Shown here: positions 1 through 11,225 of the stretch, piece by piece
Layout: each line of letters opens with the position of its first letter
Numbering within the stretch: the first letter of the stretch is position 1
DNA from: Lophius americanus
Taxonomy: Eukaryota; Chordata; Actinopteri; Lophiiformes; Lophiidae
Length of the DNA stretch: 64,000 nt
Reading direction: 5' to 3'
NCBI GenBank assembly: GCA_037951165.1
Contig: JBBDHG010000025.1
Span: forward strand, 353,501 to 417,500
Made by a program: the position numbers and the translations under genes
The notes under the pieces: generated by a model
The model's input: only the letters and a program-made list of their open reading frames with translations
The model's database searches: none
Told to the model about the DNA's origin: nothing

Positions 1-547
1 AAGTGAAGAACGGATAGTGGATCTCTGCAGGACACATCTCAGAAGGTTCTGTGGGTCTTTGGTGCAGTAGTTTGAGATCAGGAGTCAAATCAGCCCAAAC
101 AGACGGGCGTCCAAAACACGTAATAACGCAGGAATGTGGGAAAAAAAGTGTCTTTTTCTGCTTTTAATCTCTTGAAGGATGGTGAAATATGTGTATCAAA
201 ACATTGATTATGTCACCGCTTCTTCTCCGGAGGAATCAAACAGACGTGGATGATCCTCCACACGTCTCTTAAGCCACAATAAACACATTTATTACAGTTT
301 GTTGTCCTGAGGTTCCTGCGAGCACGGGCAGGAAAAAGATATTAGGCTGCAAAGCCCAGAGACAAACACAGGAGAGAGACGGTGTGTTATTCCAAACGCA
401 GCCACCTTCAGCCTCACACGACCTTCTTCATCACAGAACATGTTTTAAAACAAGATGGCTGCGGTATTACTGTGAAAATATTTACTTTGTATCTGCTTGA
501 ACTCTGGGATATAAGGGAATTCTTAAACCCGCCGCCGCAGATCCTAC
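1..547. other. No recognisable gene or repeat
   Basis: I see no exon-like reading frame with splice signals and no clear repeat in this stretch. The only open frame of note (382-573) has no recognisable similarity. Confidence 0.5.
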
Positions 548-860
548 GCCATAACTCAAAAACTCTTCCATAGACCGTTTTCAAATTTCATACCCACATA
601 GGTCTTACAGCGAGGAAGAACTGGATTGATTTTGGGAAATCGGTGGCACATTTCTGCCACTAGAGGGAGATTATCTCAAAAAGTTTTCAGGCTATCATTT
701 CTTAATTGTTGGTTTTGATCCAGTCCAAATGTTGTGCATATGAAAAAACTTGAGATCGATATAAAATATATTATATTTTACTTGATAAGTTTAGTTTTAA
801 CTCACTAAAGGGAGTTTTTTTTTTTTTATTTCTTTATGAAAAACTGTTTTCCGGACATGA
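548..860 (-). repeat. Family A dispersed repeat, copy 1
   Basis: Read on the minus strand, this copy has the family landmarks in order: a GAAAAACTGTTTTTCATAAAG-like start, CTCCCTTTAGTGAGT, the TTGGACTGGATC segment, CTCCCTCTAGTGGCAGAAAT, CCCAAAATCAATCCAGTTCTTCCTCGC, and the end segment running into AAACGGTCTATGGAAGAGTTTTTGAGTTATG. It lacks the head part (CCCCAATCCCCTGCATTG). Orientation and boundaries are set by comparison with the other copies in the window. No coding capacity is visible. Confidence 0.8.
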
Positions 861-1617
861 TTTCATGGCTCGGTTTAAAAAAAGTTTGATTCTTCTTGTG
901 TTTGGAAAACGTGGCTGTAAGATGAATAATTAAGTAAAATTAAATTAATTTTAAATACTCTGTAATATCTGAATGGATTATATAAAAATATCATGTGTAG
1001 AATTAAATGTTCTGATTTTGTTGATAGCATGAAGCTGTCCTACGTCCATAAATTCTTCTTAAAGACTAAAAACAACAATACCAAGATATTCCAGGTTACT
1101 TTAAATTTGATTAATAATTAAAAAAAAATAAAAAATCCATAATCAATATTGTTAAAAGTCCTAAATTCACCATTTAAGCTCTATTCATGCAAATATTTAC
1201 GTTTTCTTATTTTCACTGTGTCAGCAAAAAAAAAAACAAGCTGGCCCCTTTAGGCTCCACCCACCTGTATTATAATGCACTAATAATGTCATTGATGCAT
1301 CTGTAATAAAGTTTAAACACATTCCAAACGAATGATTGTTTAGATATGCTAACTTTATATTCCTCTGGGTTTTTTTAATGGCATATTTATAATCTCCATC
1401 TGAAAGGTCCGCCTATCGATGATGTCATCATGCAGATTTTTCTCCATCACATGCACACATTCAGTCTACGTTGAATATTTATGTCTGCATATGTCCAGAC
1501 ATATATAGATATGACGGCATTTAACTTTACGACATAATATTGATAAGAGTTTAGGCGATATAGTGGATTGTTTTTATATGAATAAATATGATATATTATA
1601 GTAAATAAAACCAAAAA
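861..1617. other. AT-rich DNA without recognisable features
   Basis: AT-rich sequence with many short A and T runs. No exon, RNA gene or named repeat was recognised. Confidence 0.5.
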
Positions 1618-1848
1618 GATCTCCAATCGATTCATGTGCACAAAGTTTGGACTAAATCCGACCGATGTTGATAAAAATGAACGTAATTGAACGTAAACTT
1701 TTGAGGATGAAGCAAATAAAGATTTAAAAAAGCCCCTCCTGTTCTTCCTCATTTAAAAAGCCCCTCCTGTTCTTCCTCAAACTAAAGTCCATGTGGGTCC
1801 AAAATATGAAAATTATCCATGGAATGGTTTTTGAGTTTGAGAAAGTTC
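1618..1848 (+). repeat. Family A dispersed repeat, copy 2 (with internal duplication)
   Basis: Plus-strand copy beginning at ATCTCCAATCGATTCATGTGCAC and ending at GGAATGGTTTTTGAGTTTG. The middle is eroded, and the segment AAAAAGCCCCTCCTGTTCTTCCTCA occurs twice in succession at about 1727-1780, a small tandem duplication private to this copy. Confidence 0.8.
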
Positions 1849-2493
1849 TCTGGATTCTCTGCATTGGACCCATCCCTGTGAGGAGCAATGGAGACCGCTG
1901 TGAAGCAGGAGCTTAAGGTTCTTGCTCAAGGACCCAGGGGCAGGCAGGGAATCAAACTGCCAACCTTCTGACTGGGGGACGCTAGAGTCTGTCTTCTCCA
2001 CGGTTCTTCTACGGGCCTTCATAGTTTCACACAGAATTCCGTTATTCATCTGCTGCTTCCTTATGGTCTGACCTAGAGTCCAACCCACGCCCCTCCGCTT
2101 CTCCCTCCACCTGTTCTCCACCTGTATCACTTTACCTCCTCCTCTCTCTCTCCTCTCAGGTGCACTAGAGAGAACACAGAAGCGTGACTTACCTTTGCTT
2201 GAGCAGAAGGACTCCATGGCGAACGTTTGTAATAAAGCAAACAGAAATTTGGACCTTTAAGAGTTTCTGCAGTGGCTTCTATCTTCCCCCTCACCGCGCT
2301 CCCTCTCTCTCACTCTCACTCTCTCTCTCTTCCTTTGATCTAAGGTGTGTCACAGCGGATCTTTGACTTTCTCCCTCATTCGTGTTCTTTCTCCGTCGTC
2401 TTTCAAAGACGTCACGCCGCGTCTATCCGCAGAGCAGGATTCCCCCGCCCCCTCCACAGGTCAGAGCCGCCCTCCGTAATAATACCTCCGTCC

Positions 2494-3355
2494 CTGTGTG
2501 AGTGTGTTAGTGTGTGTGGGTGTGTTTGTGCGTATGAGTGTGTGTGAATGAGTGTGAGTGTGTTTGTGAGTTTGTGTATGAGTGTGTGTACGTGTATGAG
2601 TGTGTCAGTGTGTGTGTCATTCTCAGTGGGTGTGTGTGGGACAGTGTTAATGTGTGGGTATGAGTCTGTGTGTGTTTGGCAGATTGTAAATGTGTGTGTG
2701 TGAGAGTGTAAATGTGTGTGAGTGTGTGTGAGTTTGTGTCTGTGTGAATGTGTCTGTGTGAGTGTCTGTGTGAATGTGTGTGTGTTTGTCTGAGTGTGAG
2801 CGTGAGTCTGTGTGAGTGTCTGTATGTTTGTGTGTGTGTGTGAGTCTGTGTGAGTGTCTGTATGTGTGTGTGCGTGTGAGTCTGTATGTGTGTGTGCGTG
2901 TGAGTCTGTATGTGTGTGTGCGTGTGAGTCTGTATGTGTGTGTGCGTGTGAGTCTGTATGTGTGTGTGCGTGTGAGTCTGTATGTGTGTGTGCGTGTGAG
3001 TCTGTATGTGTGTGTGCGTGTGAGTCTGTATGTGTGTGCGTGTGAGTCTGTATGTGTGTGCGTGTGAGTCTGTATGTGTGTGCGTGTGAGTCTGTATGTG
3101 TGTGTGTGCGTGTGAGTCTGTATGTGTGTGAGTCTGTATGTGTGTGTGTGAGTCTGTATGTGTGTGTGTGCGTGTGAGTCTGTGTGTGTGTGTGTGTGTC
3201 TGTGTGTGTCTATGTCTGTGTGAGTCTGTATGTGTGTGTGTGCGCGTGTGTGTGTGTGTGTGTGAGTGAGTCTGTGTGTGTGAGCCTGTGTGTCTGTCTG
3301 TGTGTGTGTCTGTGTGTGTGAGTCTGTGTGTGTGTGTGTGAGTCTGTGTGTGAGA

Positions 3356-3386
<31 letters not shown>

Positions 3387-3387
3387 A

Positions 3388-3422
<35 letters not shown>

Positions 3423-3453
3423 TCTGTGTGTGTGTGTGGGTGTGTGTGTGTGA

Positions 3454-3484
<31 letters not shown>

Positions 3485-3486
3485 CA
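2494..3486. repeat. TG-rich microsatellite/minisatellite, about 1 kb
   Basis: Nearly uninterrupted TG-rich sequence. From about 2857 it organises into a 24-bp unit (TGTATGTGTGTGTGCGTGTGAGTC) repeated in tandem, with 22-bp and longer variants further right. It ends in nearly pure TG at about 3480. Long frames on both strands (HTHTHTQ... and CVCACESV...) come only from the repeat and are not genes. Confidence 0.95.
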
Positions 3487-3769
3487 CACCGCTGAGGTGT
3501 TTGGAGTCAGGATTAGATTTCAGAGCAGAAACGAAGGCAAACAAGGGCAGAACGCTGAAAGGGAACAAAGGAACTTGAGCGAGGGGATAAACTTAAACCT
3601 GGTCTGAGCGTTTAATGTGACGTCTGCGTCGATAATTACAACTAAACTGTTTATTCCTCAGGATGAATTCCCACACAGCACAGAAGACGTTAAAACAGAA
3701 AAACCCACGATTACACAGAAACAGAGGATGCCTTTGTCGACAAGTTGAGATAGATTAAGTCACATCTGT

Positions 3770-3960
3770 CAATGTCAAGGCCCGCGGGCCACATCGGGCC
3801 CGCTAAACAATTATAACCAGGCCGCGAGAAATATATTATCTTTATATAAACAAACTTCTGTTATAAATCACAAACACCACAGATACTACAAATCCCAGAA
3901 TGCACTGCGATGAAGCATTCTCCTCTGCTCCTCTGTCAGATATCAGCGTTTATCCAGTCA
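3770..3960. mobile_element. hAT/Charlie-like transposon remnant
   Basis: The segment GTCAAGGCCCGCGGGCCACATCGGGCCCGC resembles a recurrent terminal region of vertebrate hAT elements. It contains the 12-base palindrome GGCCCGCGGGCC. It is followed by ACCACAGATACTACAAATCCCAGAATGCACTGC, which recurs at about 55023. No transposase frame remains. Class assignment is from memory of such elements and is moderate. Confidence 0.5.
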
Positions 3961-4171
3961 CTCGAATGAACTAGAGGCTAATCATTAGCAGATATGCTAA
4001 GGCGCCCGGGGTGGGGTGGGGGGGTGTTGGGGTGGGTGGGATATAGATGAGAAAAATGTTGAAATGTTGTGATAGTTGAATGAAGTTAATAGTTAATAAA
4101 GTTGTGATAAAAAAGTCAAACCAACCAATCAGGTTATCTTACTGAATCTCAATTGATGTGTCCTGCGTGCA

Positions 4172-4662
4172 CAAAGAGAAAGGAGAGAGAGAGAAAGAGA
4201 GAGAAAAAGGGAGCAAGAGAGAGAGCGAGAAAGAAAGAGTGAAAGAGAGAGAGAGAGCAAGAGAAAGAGAGAAAGAGAGCAAGAGAAAGAGAGAGCAAGA
4301 AAGAGAAAGAGAGAGAGAGAGAGAGAAAAGGGGAGCGAGAGAGAGCGAGAAAGAGAGAGAGAGCAAGAGAAAGAGAGAGAGCGAGAGAGAGCAAGAAAGA
4401 GAAAGAGAAAGAGAGAGAGAGAAAAGGGGAGCGAGAGAGAGCGAGAAAGAGAAAGAAAGAGCGAGAAAGGGAAAGAGAGAGCCAGAGAAAGAGAAAGAGC
4501 CAGAGAAAGAGAGAGAGAGAGAGCCAGAGAAAGAGAGAAAGAGAGAGAGCGAGAGAGAGAGCAAGAAAGAGAGAGAGAGAGCAAGAAAGAGAGAGAGAGA
4601 GCAAGAAAGAGAAAAGAGAAAGAGAGAGCCAGAGAGCCAGAGAAAGAGAGAGAGAGAGAGCC

Positions 4663-4697
<35 letters not shown>
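4172..4697. repeat. Long purine (GA/GAAA) tract
   Basis: About 526 bases almost entirely G and A on the plus strand, built from GAGA, GAAAGA, GAGC and AGAAAGAGAGAGC modules. Isolated C bases in GAGC and GCC are the main interruptions. The Lys/Arg/Glu-rich frame on plus and the Leu/Ser frames on minus are repeat artefacts. Confidence 0.95.
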
Positions 4698-4700
<3 letters not shown>

Positions 4701-5099
4701 CTTCGTCCTGCAGATGTTCAGCTGAGTGTTGGAAGGTTTAATTATTCGTTTATATCAAACTGGACAGCAGCACCTCACACATTAACTCAACCACAAGATC
4801 CGAGGGAGAGGAGGCCAACAGGAAGTCCTCAGTTAAAGGTAAATAACACAGGTGCCTCAATTTGTTTAAAAAATAAAAGTTAAACTAACTTGAGAGGTTT
4901 TTAGTTTAATGTTCTTCTGATTATTATTTAGAGGGGCCTCCACGGAACCACCTACAAGGATTTCTTTCTTCTGGGTCCTTTTGATGATGTTTGTATTGAT
5001 GTTTACGCGACATTATAAAAAACACTCCCCCATTAGATTCTATCATTTCTCTCTTCGCTTCAGAATCTTCACGGCTGCTACTCAACTCCAAAACTATTT

Positions 5100-5195
5100 A
5101 GTGGATCACATAGTACGAGAAAGAACAGGATTGATTTTGCTAAATCTCAGTTACATATTTCCGACACTAGGGGGAGCTTTATCTGCATAGTTCAT
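5100..5195 (-). repeat. Family A dispersed repeat, copy 3 (fragment)
   Basis: Short minus-strand piece holding only the block GATAAAGCTCCCCCTAGTGTCGGAAATATG...ATTTAGCAAAATCAATCCTGTTCTTTCTCG as read on minus. It stops before the gene-distal end of the consensus. Confidence 0.75.
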
Positions 5196-5872
5196 GTGAA
5201 TCCATCCATCTATCTTGTATACATCATATTTTAAATAAGGTGTAATCTAAAGCTAATGTTTTATAACACCGACCCATTTTAAATATCAGGTTCTGTTTTA
5301 GTCGATCTCCTAAACCGTCAAAGAGCAAAGAAATAAACGAAAAGTTTCATATGAGGGTTTAGTTCTAAGATAAGCCTCCTGGTTAGTTGAGCTTTCTTTT
5401 GTTCTGTTGGTCCATTCTGAGCCTGATCAGTCCAATAATCCTCCTCTGAGACCCAGAAGTTGATTTTGCGATCCGGTACCTTGAGAAGAATCATCCCGAT
5501 TAACGAATCCTATTAAATGTCATTCTTTTATATCGAGCACAAAAGTTTCTGGCCATTGTGGAATAAACATGAACAAAATGGGAGAGGCGTGGACCAGGCG
5601 ACCAGAACCTGAGTGTGTTCTGGATTCTTGATGTTTAGGCCCGTTATAATGACCCTAAGAGTCCAAAATAATTCACAAAATCATTAAAATCATTTCTATT
5701 TTTTAGCCTGTGATCCAAATCAAAGCGAAACAGTGATGAGAATCTTCGGCTTCGGAACTTCTAGAACGGATTCTGTGCTCAGAACCGAAACTCCGTCGTC
5801 CTCATCATCGTCATCATAACAGGACGCCAGAAACTACAAGCTCCTTTATCGGCGCAACTTCCTCCTCTTCAG
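5196..5872. other. No recognisable feature
   Basis: No repeat or gene recognised. Short GA- and TC-rich words only. Confidence 0.4.
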
Positions 5873-5972
5873 CAGAAATCTTCGCCGTGAGGAGGTGAAG
5901 GCGGAGCCGCTGATGATGACGAGGGAGACGCCGAGTGAGATCCCAGAGCCGGAGCTGCACATCAGCCTGACG
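5873..5972 (+). CDS. Speculative internal exon A
   Basis: A pyrimidine-rich tract ending in AG (TTCCTCCTCTTCAG) precedes 100 bases with a single open frame, read as RNLRREEVKAEPLMMTRE followed by TPSEIPEPELHISLT. It ends at ACG directly before GTAACT, a usable donor. The neighbouring candidate at 6122-6219 continues the frame across a 149-base intron, a size normal for fish. I do not recognise the protein, the run is short, and chance splice-like signals are common, so this is a hypothesis only. No upstream or downstream partner exon was found. Confidence 0.25.
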
Positions 5973-6121
5973 GTAACTGTTGGGCTTCCCCCGGGTCTAA
6001 CTAGCACCAGAATAGCCCAGTTTCAGGGATGTGGGAAACTACCCATGATGCATTTCCTTTCAGTGATGCATGGCTAAATATATCTTCAGGAATGTCTTGA
6101 ATTGTTTGCAAATTGCTTCAG

Positions 6122-6219
6122 GGGATGAAGACGAGGCTGTCAAAGCAGACGCGGGGAAGAGCCGCCGCCGAACACGACCTTTGGGACGGGATTCAGCCGA
6201 GGTTCTGTCCACCAATCAG
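6122..6219 (+). CDS. Speculative internal exon B
   Basis: Acceptor AATTGCTTCAG and donor CAGGTGAGA (a near-consensus GTGAGA) flank 98 bases. In the frame continuing exon A it reads GMKTRLSKQTRGRAAAEH then DLWDGIQPRFCPPI, ending in phase 2. A second frame (DEDEAVKADAGKSRRR...) is also open, which weakens the case. Product unknown. Confidence 0.25.
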
Positions 6220-6479
6220 GTGAGAATGTGAAAGAGCGCAGAAGTTATTCCCATGTGGGGGACGTTGAAGATAAAGAGGAGGAAAAAATGGAGGAATTAT
6301 TCCACAAGTCAAACATAACAGGAGTCACAGAATCCTTCGTCCTCCCCCGTCTTCTAAAATAGACCAGAACAAATGAACCAGACCTCACCGAAGCCACCAG
6401 AACTCCCTCCAGTGTCGGTTCTGAATGTTGTTACTCTCACTGGAGACAAACATCTAATGAAGGACCCCAGAACCTTATT

Positions 6480-6945
6480 TTCACTGTGTACCGATGATGA
6501 TAGAACATAGAAGAACATAAAATGATGACATGGAAGAAGAGGAACATAAAAGAAAAATTATAGGAGATAAAAGAATAAGATAGAATTAGAAAACATAGAA
6601 GAAGAAGAAGATAGAACATGGAAGTAGAAGAAGATAGAAGTAGAAGAAGAACCACATATAAGAAGAAGAACATAGAAGAAGAAGAAGATAGAACATGGAA
6701 GTAGAAGAAGATAGAAGTAGAAGAAGAACCACATATAAGAAGAAGAACATAAGAAGAAGAAGAAGATAGGGAACATAGATGAAGAAAATGGAAGAAGAGC
6801 GTAGAAGATGGAGAAGGATAAAAAGGAGAAGAAGAAGACGATAACCCGAAGGAGGCAGTAATATAACTAAAATAATGCCTACTGCCATTAAACTCCAAGA
6901 AGAAGAAGAATTCATCATCATCATCATCATCAATGTTCTTTATTA
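6480..6945. repeat. GAA-rich simple repeat with duplicated ~75-bp unit
   Basis: Purine-rich sequence of AGAAGAAGA, GATAGAA and CATAGAAGA words. A block of about 75 bases (GATAGAACATGGAAGTAGAAG through CCACATATAAGAAGAAG) occurs twice in succession between about 6600 and 6760. A (CAT)n run at about 6911-6931 closes the region. Minus-strand Ser/Leu-rich frames are artefacts. Confidence 0.9.
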
Positions 6946-8465
6946 ATGTGGAAGAATAAACATATAAAGAGCGGATCAGCTTCCGTCCGAACCATCATCC
7001 AGTTGAAGAAGCTGCTGATGGTTTTCACTCTCAGGTAATCAGGGAAATGACGCAGCGAGACGAAGGGAAGGACAGCTGAGTCTTATCACCACTTATCTCC
7101 ACGGGTTCAAGTTCAAGGTCAGAGGTCAGGAAATCAGAAATAGTCCTCTTAAACTAATCCCAGCTTTAAATAACCCGAGTCTCATTCCATTCCTGACATG
7201 AAGCTTCTACTAAACAACTTCTGGCCGGGTTCTGGCATTTTTTGGCCGCTGGTTCTGTTGCTAGAGGGGAAAAATCCAGTTTCCGTATTAGAAGTGAATC
7301 CAAGTTGGGTTATATTTATTTTATCTTGAGGCGCAGCTGGGAAGGAACTAAATAAATTTCCTGACAGAAACTGGATGAATGGATGAAAAAAAAGAAAAAA
7401 GTAATAGATTACTACTACTATAGTACTACTTAAACTAAACCTTATGGGAAAATATCGTATTGTTACTCAACTGGATTTATTCTAAAAGGAACTTTTAATT
7501 ACTAGTTATGTATGCAAATTCAGATTACTGCAAATTGAAGAATCACATAAAAAAATATAAATATATCATCGATCAGAAATATAAACTATATATTAACTAC
7601 TTCAGATTAGCGTCACTCTTACACAATTTGCATGAATACATAAACAATAATATTCCAGTTTGTATTTTTGATGTGATGTTGCCGGTAATGTTAGGCTCCA
7701 CCCACAAAATACACCATAGCTGTTTACTAGCAGCAAAAAAAAAAAAGGTCTATACTTTATTTCATACAGCATCTTTGATCAGAGTTTTTACAGTATTGTT
7801 GTTTTTTTTAAGTATATGTTGACACTTAAATATATGTATTTTTGCTATAACAAGAATTTTAATGCAGGATTTTACTTATGTTGTTGTTTTTTCCTATTTC
7901 ACTAAAGGCCACAGGCTGAAGGTCACATCAGGTCAGAATAATCCTATTTCAAAATCGCAATACCTCCGTGAACTTAATCGTATCAAAACTCTCCACGAAA
8001 GCAGGTACAACTTCTTGAGTCTCTAAAAGCCCTTCCTCTCTGTGTTCTCTCGGTTTCCACAACATGAACGAGGAACAAGCAGAGCATCACTCAGGAGAAA
8101 GAGCTGCTCCTCAGGAGAGTAAGCCAAGAGATCCACGACGAACAGGAGGTCAACGCGCCTCTTAATTTGTAGAACCGTCATTTGTTCAGCAGCAGAACAT
8201 GAACGTAGAGTCATTCGTCAGCAGCATCTGCAGCCGTCTAATGTTCAGCTCTGGATTCTTGCAGCAGGAGGTCGAAGTTCAGCCATGACACCCTGGGCTA
8301 AACGGCAGTTAATGAAACGAATCTTAAGAGTCCATCCAGAAAAAACCCCTGAAGTGATGCGTCCATAAACTGTTCTGGATCAGCTGTTTGGCCAACAGCT
8401 GACTAAGAATAAATAAATCATATGGATTAAGGTGTACATGTGTTCTGCTGAGAGCGTCTCAGACA
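6946..8465. other. No recognisable gene
   Basis: Unannotated DNA, AT-rich at 7380-7870. The 104-codon frame at 7508-7822 lies in AT-rich sequence with low-complexity Lys/Tyr/Ile content and no similarity I know. No named repeat was recognised. Confidence 0.4.
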
Positions 8466-8479
8466 TTTGGTGAGCTCTC

Positions 8480-8720
8480 TTACATACACGTCAGCCATAA
8501 CATTACAACTATACACCATCTGCCTGATATTGAATGAAGGTCCTCCACATGCAGCAAAAGCAGCTCTGATCCGTGGAGACATGCTGTGGAATGGATCTTC
8601 TAACGAGTTAATAATTTGTGTTCCTCAAACTATTTTTTCCCCTCATTTTTGTCACTAATTAGGGAGGATTATCCTGCTGGAAGAGGCCGCTGTTATTAAG
8701 GAATACGGTCTCCATAAAAG
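8480..8720 (-). mobile_element. Degenerate Tc1-like element, terminal part
   Basis: GTCAGCCATAACATTACAAC...CACCATCTGCCTGATATTG...GGTCCTCCACATGCAGCAAAAGCAGCTCTGA resembles the terminal region of a common fish Tc1-like element family. It lies next to the transposase remnant at 8950-9190 and to family members at 34799-35010 and about 48187. Heavily decayed, with no frame. Confidence 0.5.
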
Positions 8721-8744
8721 GTGTGTGCAACAATGTTTAGGTAT

Positions 8745-8965
8745 GTTTAGGGATGTAGTAATCAATCATTCAAGTAATGGAGTATTTTATCGATTATTCT
8801 GGCGATCAAATAAGAAATATTACATCCTTTCACCGACCCCCCAGAGTAACTATCTCAGTCTGTCAATCTTTGTCCGACTTCTTGACCTCAAAGAATTTGA
8901 GGCAGAGTGACCCTCTCTTCGCTTTCAAAGATAGGTTATCCCCCTCGTTTTATGTTTGTGGTACA
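8745..8965. mobile_element. hAT-like non-autonomous element fragment
   Basis: Shares GTCTTTGTCCGA...TTTGAGGCAGAGTGA.CCTCT...CAAAGATA.GTTATCCCCC with the better copy at 50190-50530. It also has the ATCGATTATTCTGGCGAT word typical of fish hAT-derived repeats whose ends read CTAGGGCTG. It interrupts or abuts the Tc1-like debris on both sides. Confidence 0.6.
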
Positions 8966-9190
8966 TGTACATGGTAGGACCCGGTTTTCCCAGCAAAACC
9001 TTGACCAAGCATCAAAGTACCTCCTATGGCTGGCCTTCTTCCCATAATGCATCCTGGTACCATGTCTTCCGCACCAGCCATCCAATGATATAAAAGAATC
9101 CATGATTTTGGTTGTGGACAGGGGTCAGAGGTCACCATGATCAGTGTACCGCTACTGTGTTAACTGACACAGAACCAGCATTTACTTTTC
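8950..9190 (-). pseudogene. Tc1-like transposase remnant
   Basis: On the minus strand the frame 9138-8950 reads SWILLYHWMAGAEDMVPGC then IMGRRPAIGGTLMLGQGFAGKTG. This aligns with the central part of a fish Tc1-like transposase, where the usual pattern is a Leu-Leu-His-His stretch, a glycine-rich GGGSVMLWGMF-like motif and CWETLG. Only part of the DDE catalytic domain is left, the metal-binding aspartates are missing, and there is no intact start. It is an inactive relic. Confidence 0.7.
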
Positions 9191-9582
9191 TTTTTTATAT
9201 TATGTTTGTATTATAGAACATTCTATATAATTATCTAAAAGTATTATTTTAAGTATTAGGTCTAAAATAAGATTTGATTTCAGACTTAAAATTTCATCTT
9301 TTTTAATTTTGTGTTTTAAGCCATTCACTGAAAATAAATAAATAAATAAAAATGTTGAACTCAAATAAATTACTTCAAATCGTAAAAGTAGAATTTACTA
9401 CAAAAGTTACTGTTTATAATAGTCTGAAGACACTACAGGTTTTGCATCAATATTAAACAAATATTTATTTACCGTTTAAAACTTTTGTTCTTTTTGAAGT
9501 AAAAAAAAGAAAGTTATTTGAAGAATTTCCAAAGCTGGAATTTTAAATCTTTTTTTTTTTTTTTAATCTTTTATTAAATCAA
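9191..9582. other. AT-rich DNA
   Basis: Low-complexity AT-rich sequence; nothing further recognised. Confidence 0.5.
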
Positions 9583-9764
9583 AGACTGTAAAAAAGAGAA
9601 TTGTTGATGAATTTCAAGAAATTACTGCAGCTCCTAACTTAAATTAAATATGTTTTTAGTCCAACGTTTTAATGCAAAATAAATTAAATTAAAATAAATT
9701 GTAAAATGAGTTTTATCAGGGGAAATAATTAGTGTTCATCAAACAATTCTCTTTTTACAGTGTA
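9583..9764. mobile_element. Palindromic MITE (CACTG-type ends), copy 1
   Basis: The left end ACTGTAAAAAAGAGAATTG followed by TTGATGAATTTC mirrors the right end GTTCATCAAACAATTCTC followed by TTTTTACAGTG, giving inverted terminal repeats of about 30 bases around an AT-rich centre. A second member with the same ends lies at 33335-33490. No coding capacity, so it is a non-autonomous element mobilised by an unknown transposase. Confidence 0.75.
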
Positions 9765-10864
9765 GAAATTCTATGTAGACACTATTTGCTCGCCCCATCT
9801 CTCTCTCTCTCTCTCACCCTCCCTCCCCCAATGCATCCAATAATGAGCCTCGGGCATTCACGACCCCTCTGCCCGTTCACCAGCTGTCCTTCCTGGGTTC
9901 ACATGAGATCAGTTGTCATCACTGCAGACCAGAACCACCTGACCCGACCCGACCGGCAGTGGGTAAAAAGTAACATCTGGGTAAGAAAATGTAGCGTGTA
10001 GCCAGAATAAGTTCAGCTCACAAACCCAGAAAAAGACACACATTTAAACACACTCCCGTCACGCCACCATGAGGTAGAGGGTAAATACACCTTCCTCTCA
10101 CTCTGCTGTAAAATGAGCGTGCATGAAAACATCCTGAACCCCACCCGGACTCTGTAATCAGCCCAACACACAAACGCATCATGACAGCAGAACAGAGCAC
10201 CGCTTCTCAAAGTTCTTCCGCCTCTGACCCGTAAACACCGACAGGAACATGTCATGAAGGGAACATCGGATCCGACGGGACCTCACACCATCGATCTGTG
10301 ATTGTGTGCTTTCACATTCCAGAGTGACATCAGTAGTTCTGTCAGGGTGATGTCACAGATCCGTCTCAGGTGTTTGAGGTGAACACAGACAGAGATCATG
10401 TCCGACTGTCGTTCTGGAACAATCCCCGCTTTTATGCTGTTCAGTTCTGGACTACAAACTCAAATAAACCTCTATTTACACAACGTGACGTCCATTACTC
10501 ACAGCGGACACGGCCCGCGCCGCAGAACGCCACCTTTGGCACAAATTGTTCTGCTGAGGAAACAGAGGTGCAGCTCAGAGTGACAGGAGGAAGCTGCGTG
10601 AGTGGGTTCTACGGGTCAGAAAGGAGGATATATGTGCGGCCCGTCAGGCAGGTCAGCGTGCTGATATTCTTTTGGCTCCAGCACAGAATTATGGGAAACG
10701 AGACAGGAAGTTCTGTTCGAGACGGAGCTTCCCGAATCCCGTCAGGTCAGTCAATATTGGTCCAGTTGTCGCACAAAAGCCCCCCCCCCAATCGTATAAG
10801 AAAAGCTGAGCAGCTCCGTTTTATTCTGGGCGTAATCGGATTTCTCAATGTGTGAAAGGGCGTA
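9765..10864. other. No recognised gene
   Basis: Contains a short CT run at about 9797-9815. The 161-codon frame at 10370-10855 starts at GTG rather than ATG and matches nothing I know. Confidence 0.4.
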
Positions 10865-11225
10865 CACTGTAAAAAAAAAAATACAAGGTAACTTACTGCG
10901 ATACTTTTGAGTTTTCGCAATTCATGAATACGCCACTGTACAAAAATGAAAAAAAAAACCTTGAACAGAAGAGAAGCTGACCGCTTATCAGAACGTCAGG
11001 GGATCCAGCCCAACTCCTGCGTGGGTGTGGTTTCAACGCTGGCGGGTGTTTTTACAGTGCGCCGAGCAGGATGCTGCATAAGTCCACTCAGAGAAATCCA
11101 AAAGTTCAAGTTCTGATGCATAAAAGTAAAAGTCATTAGTGCGTAAAACTAATTAATAGTACAAATATGTGATCTGAACAAACAATGAGTATATATTTAT
11201 ATATATATATATTTTTTTTACAGTG
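10865..11225. mobile_element. CACTG-ended MITE-like element
   Basis: Starts CACTGTAAAAAAAAAAATAC and ends ATATATTTTTTTTACAGTG, inverted repeats of about 18 bases allowing a gap. Such ends occur in EnSpm/CACTA-like and other fish non-autonomous elements. No target duplication is obvious and the interior has no frame. Confidence 0.45.

Noticed and set aside
2507..3568. 353-codon His/Thr-rich frame
   Set aside because: Translation of a TG/CA tract.
10370..10855. 161-codon plus-strand frame, the longest outside simple repeats
   Set aside because: It begins at GTG, not ATG, has no recognisable domain, and no splice pattern supports it. It remains unproven rather than disproved.
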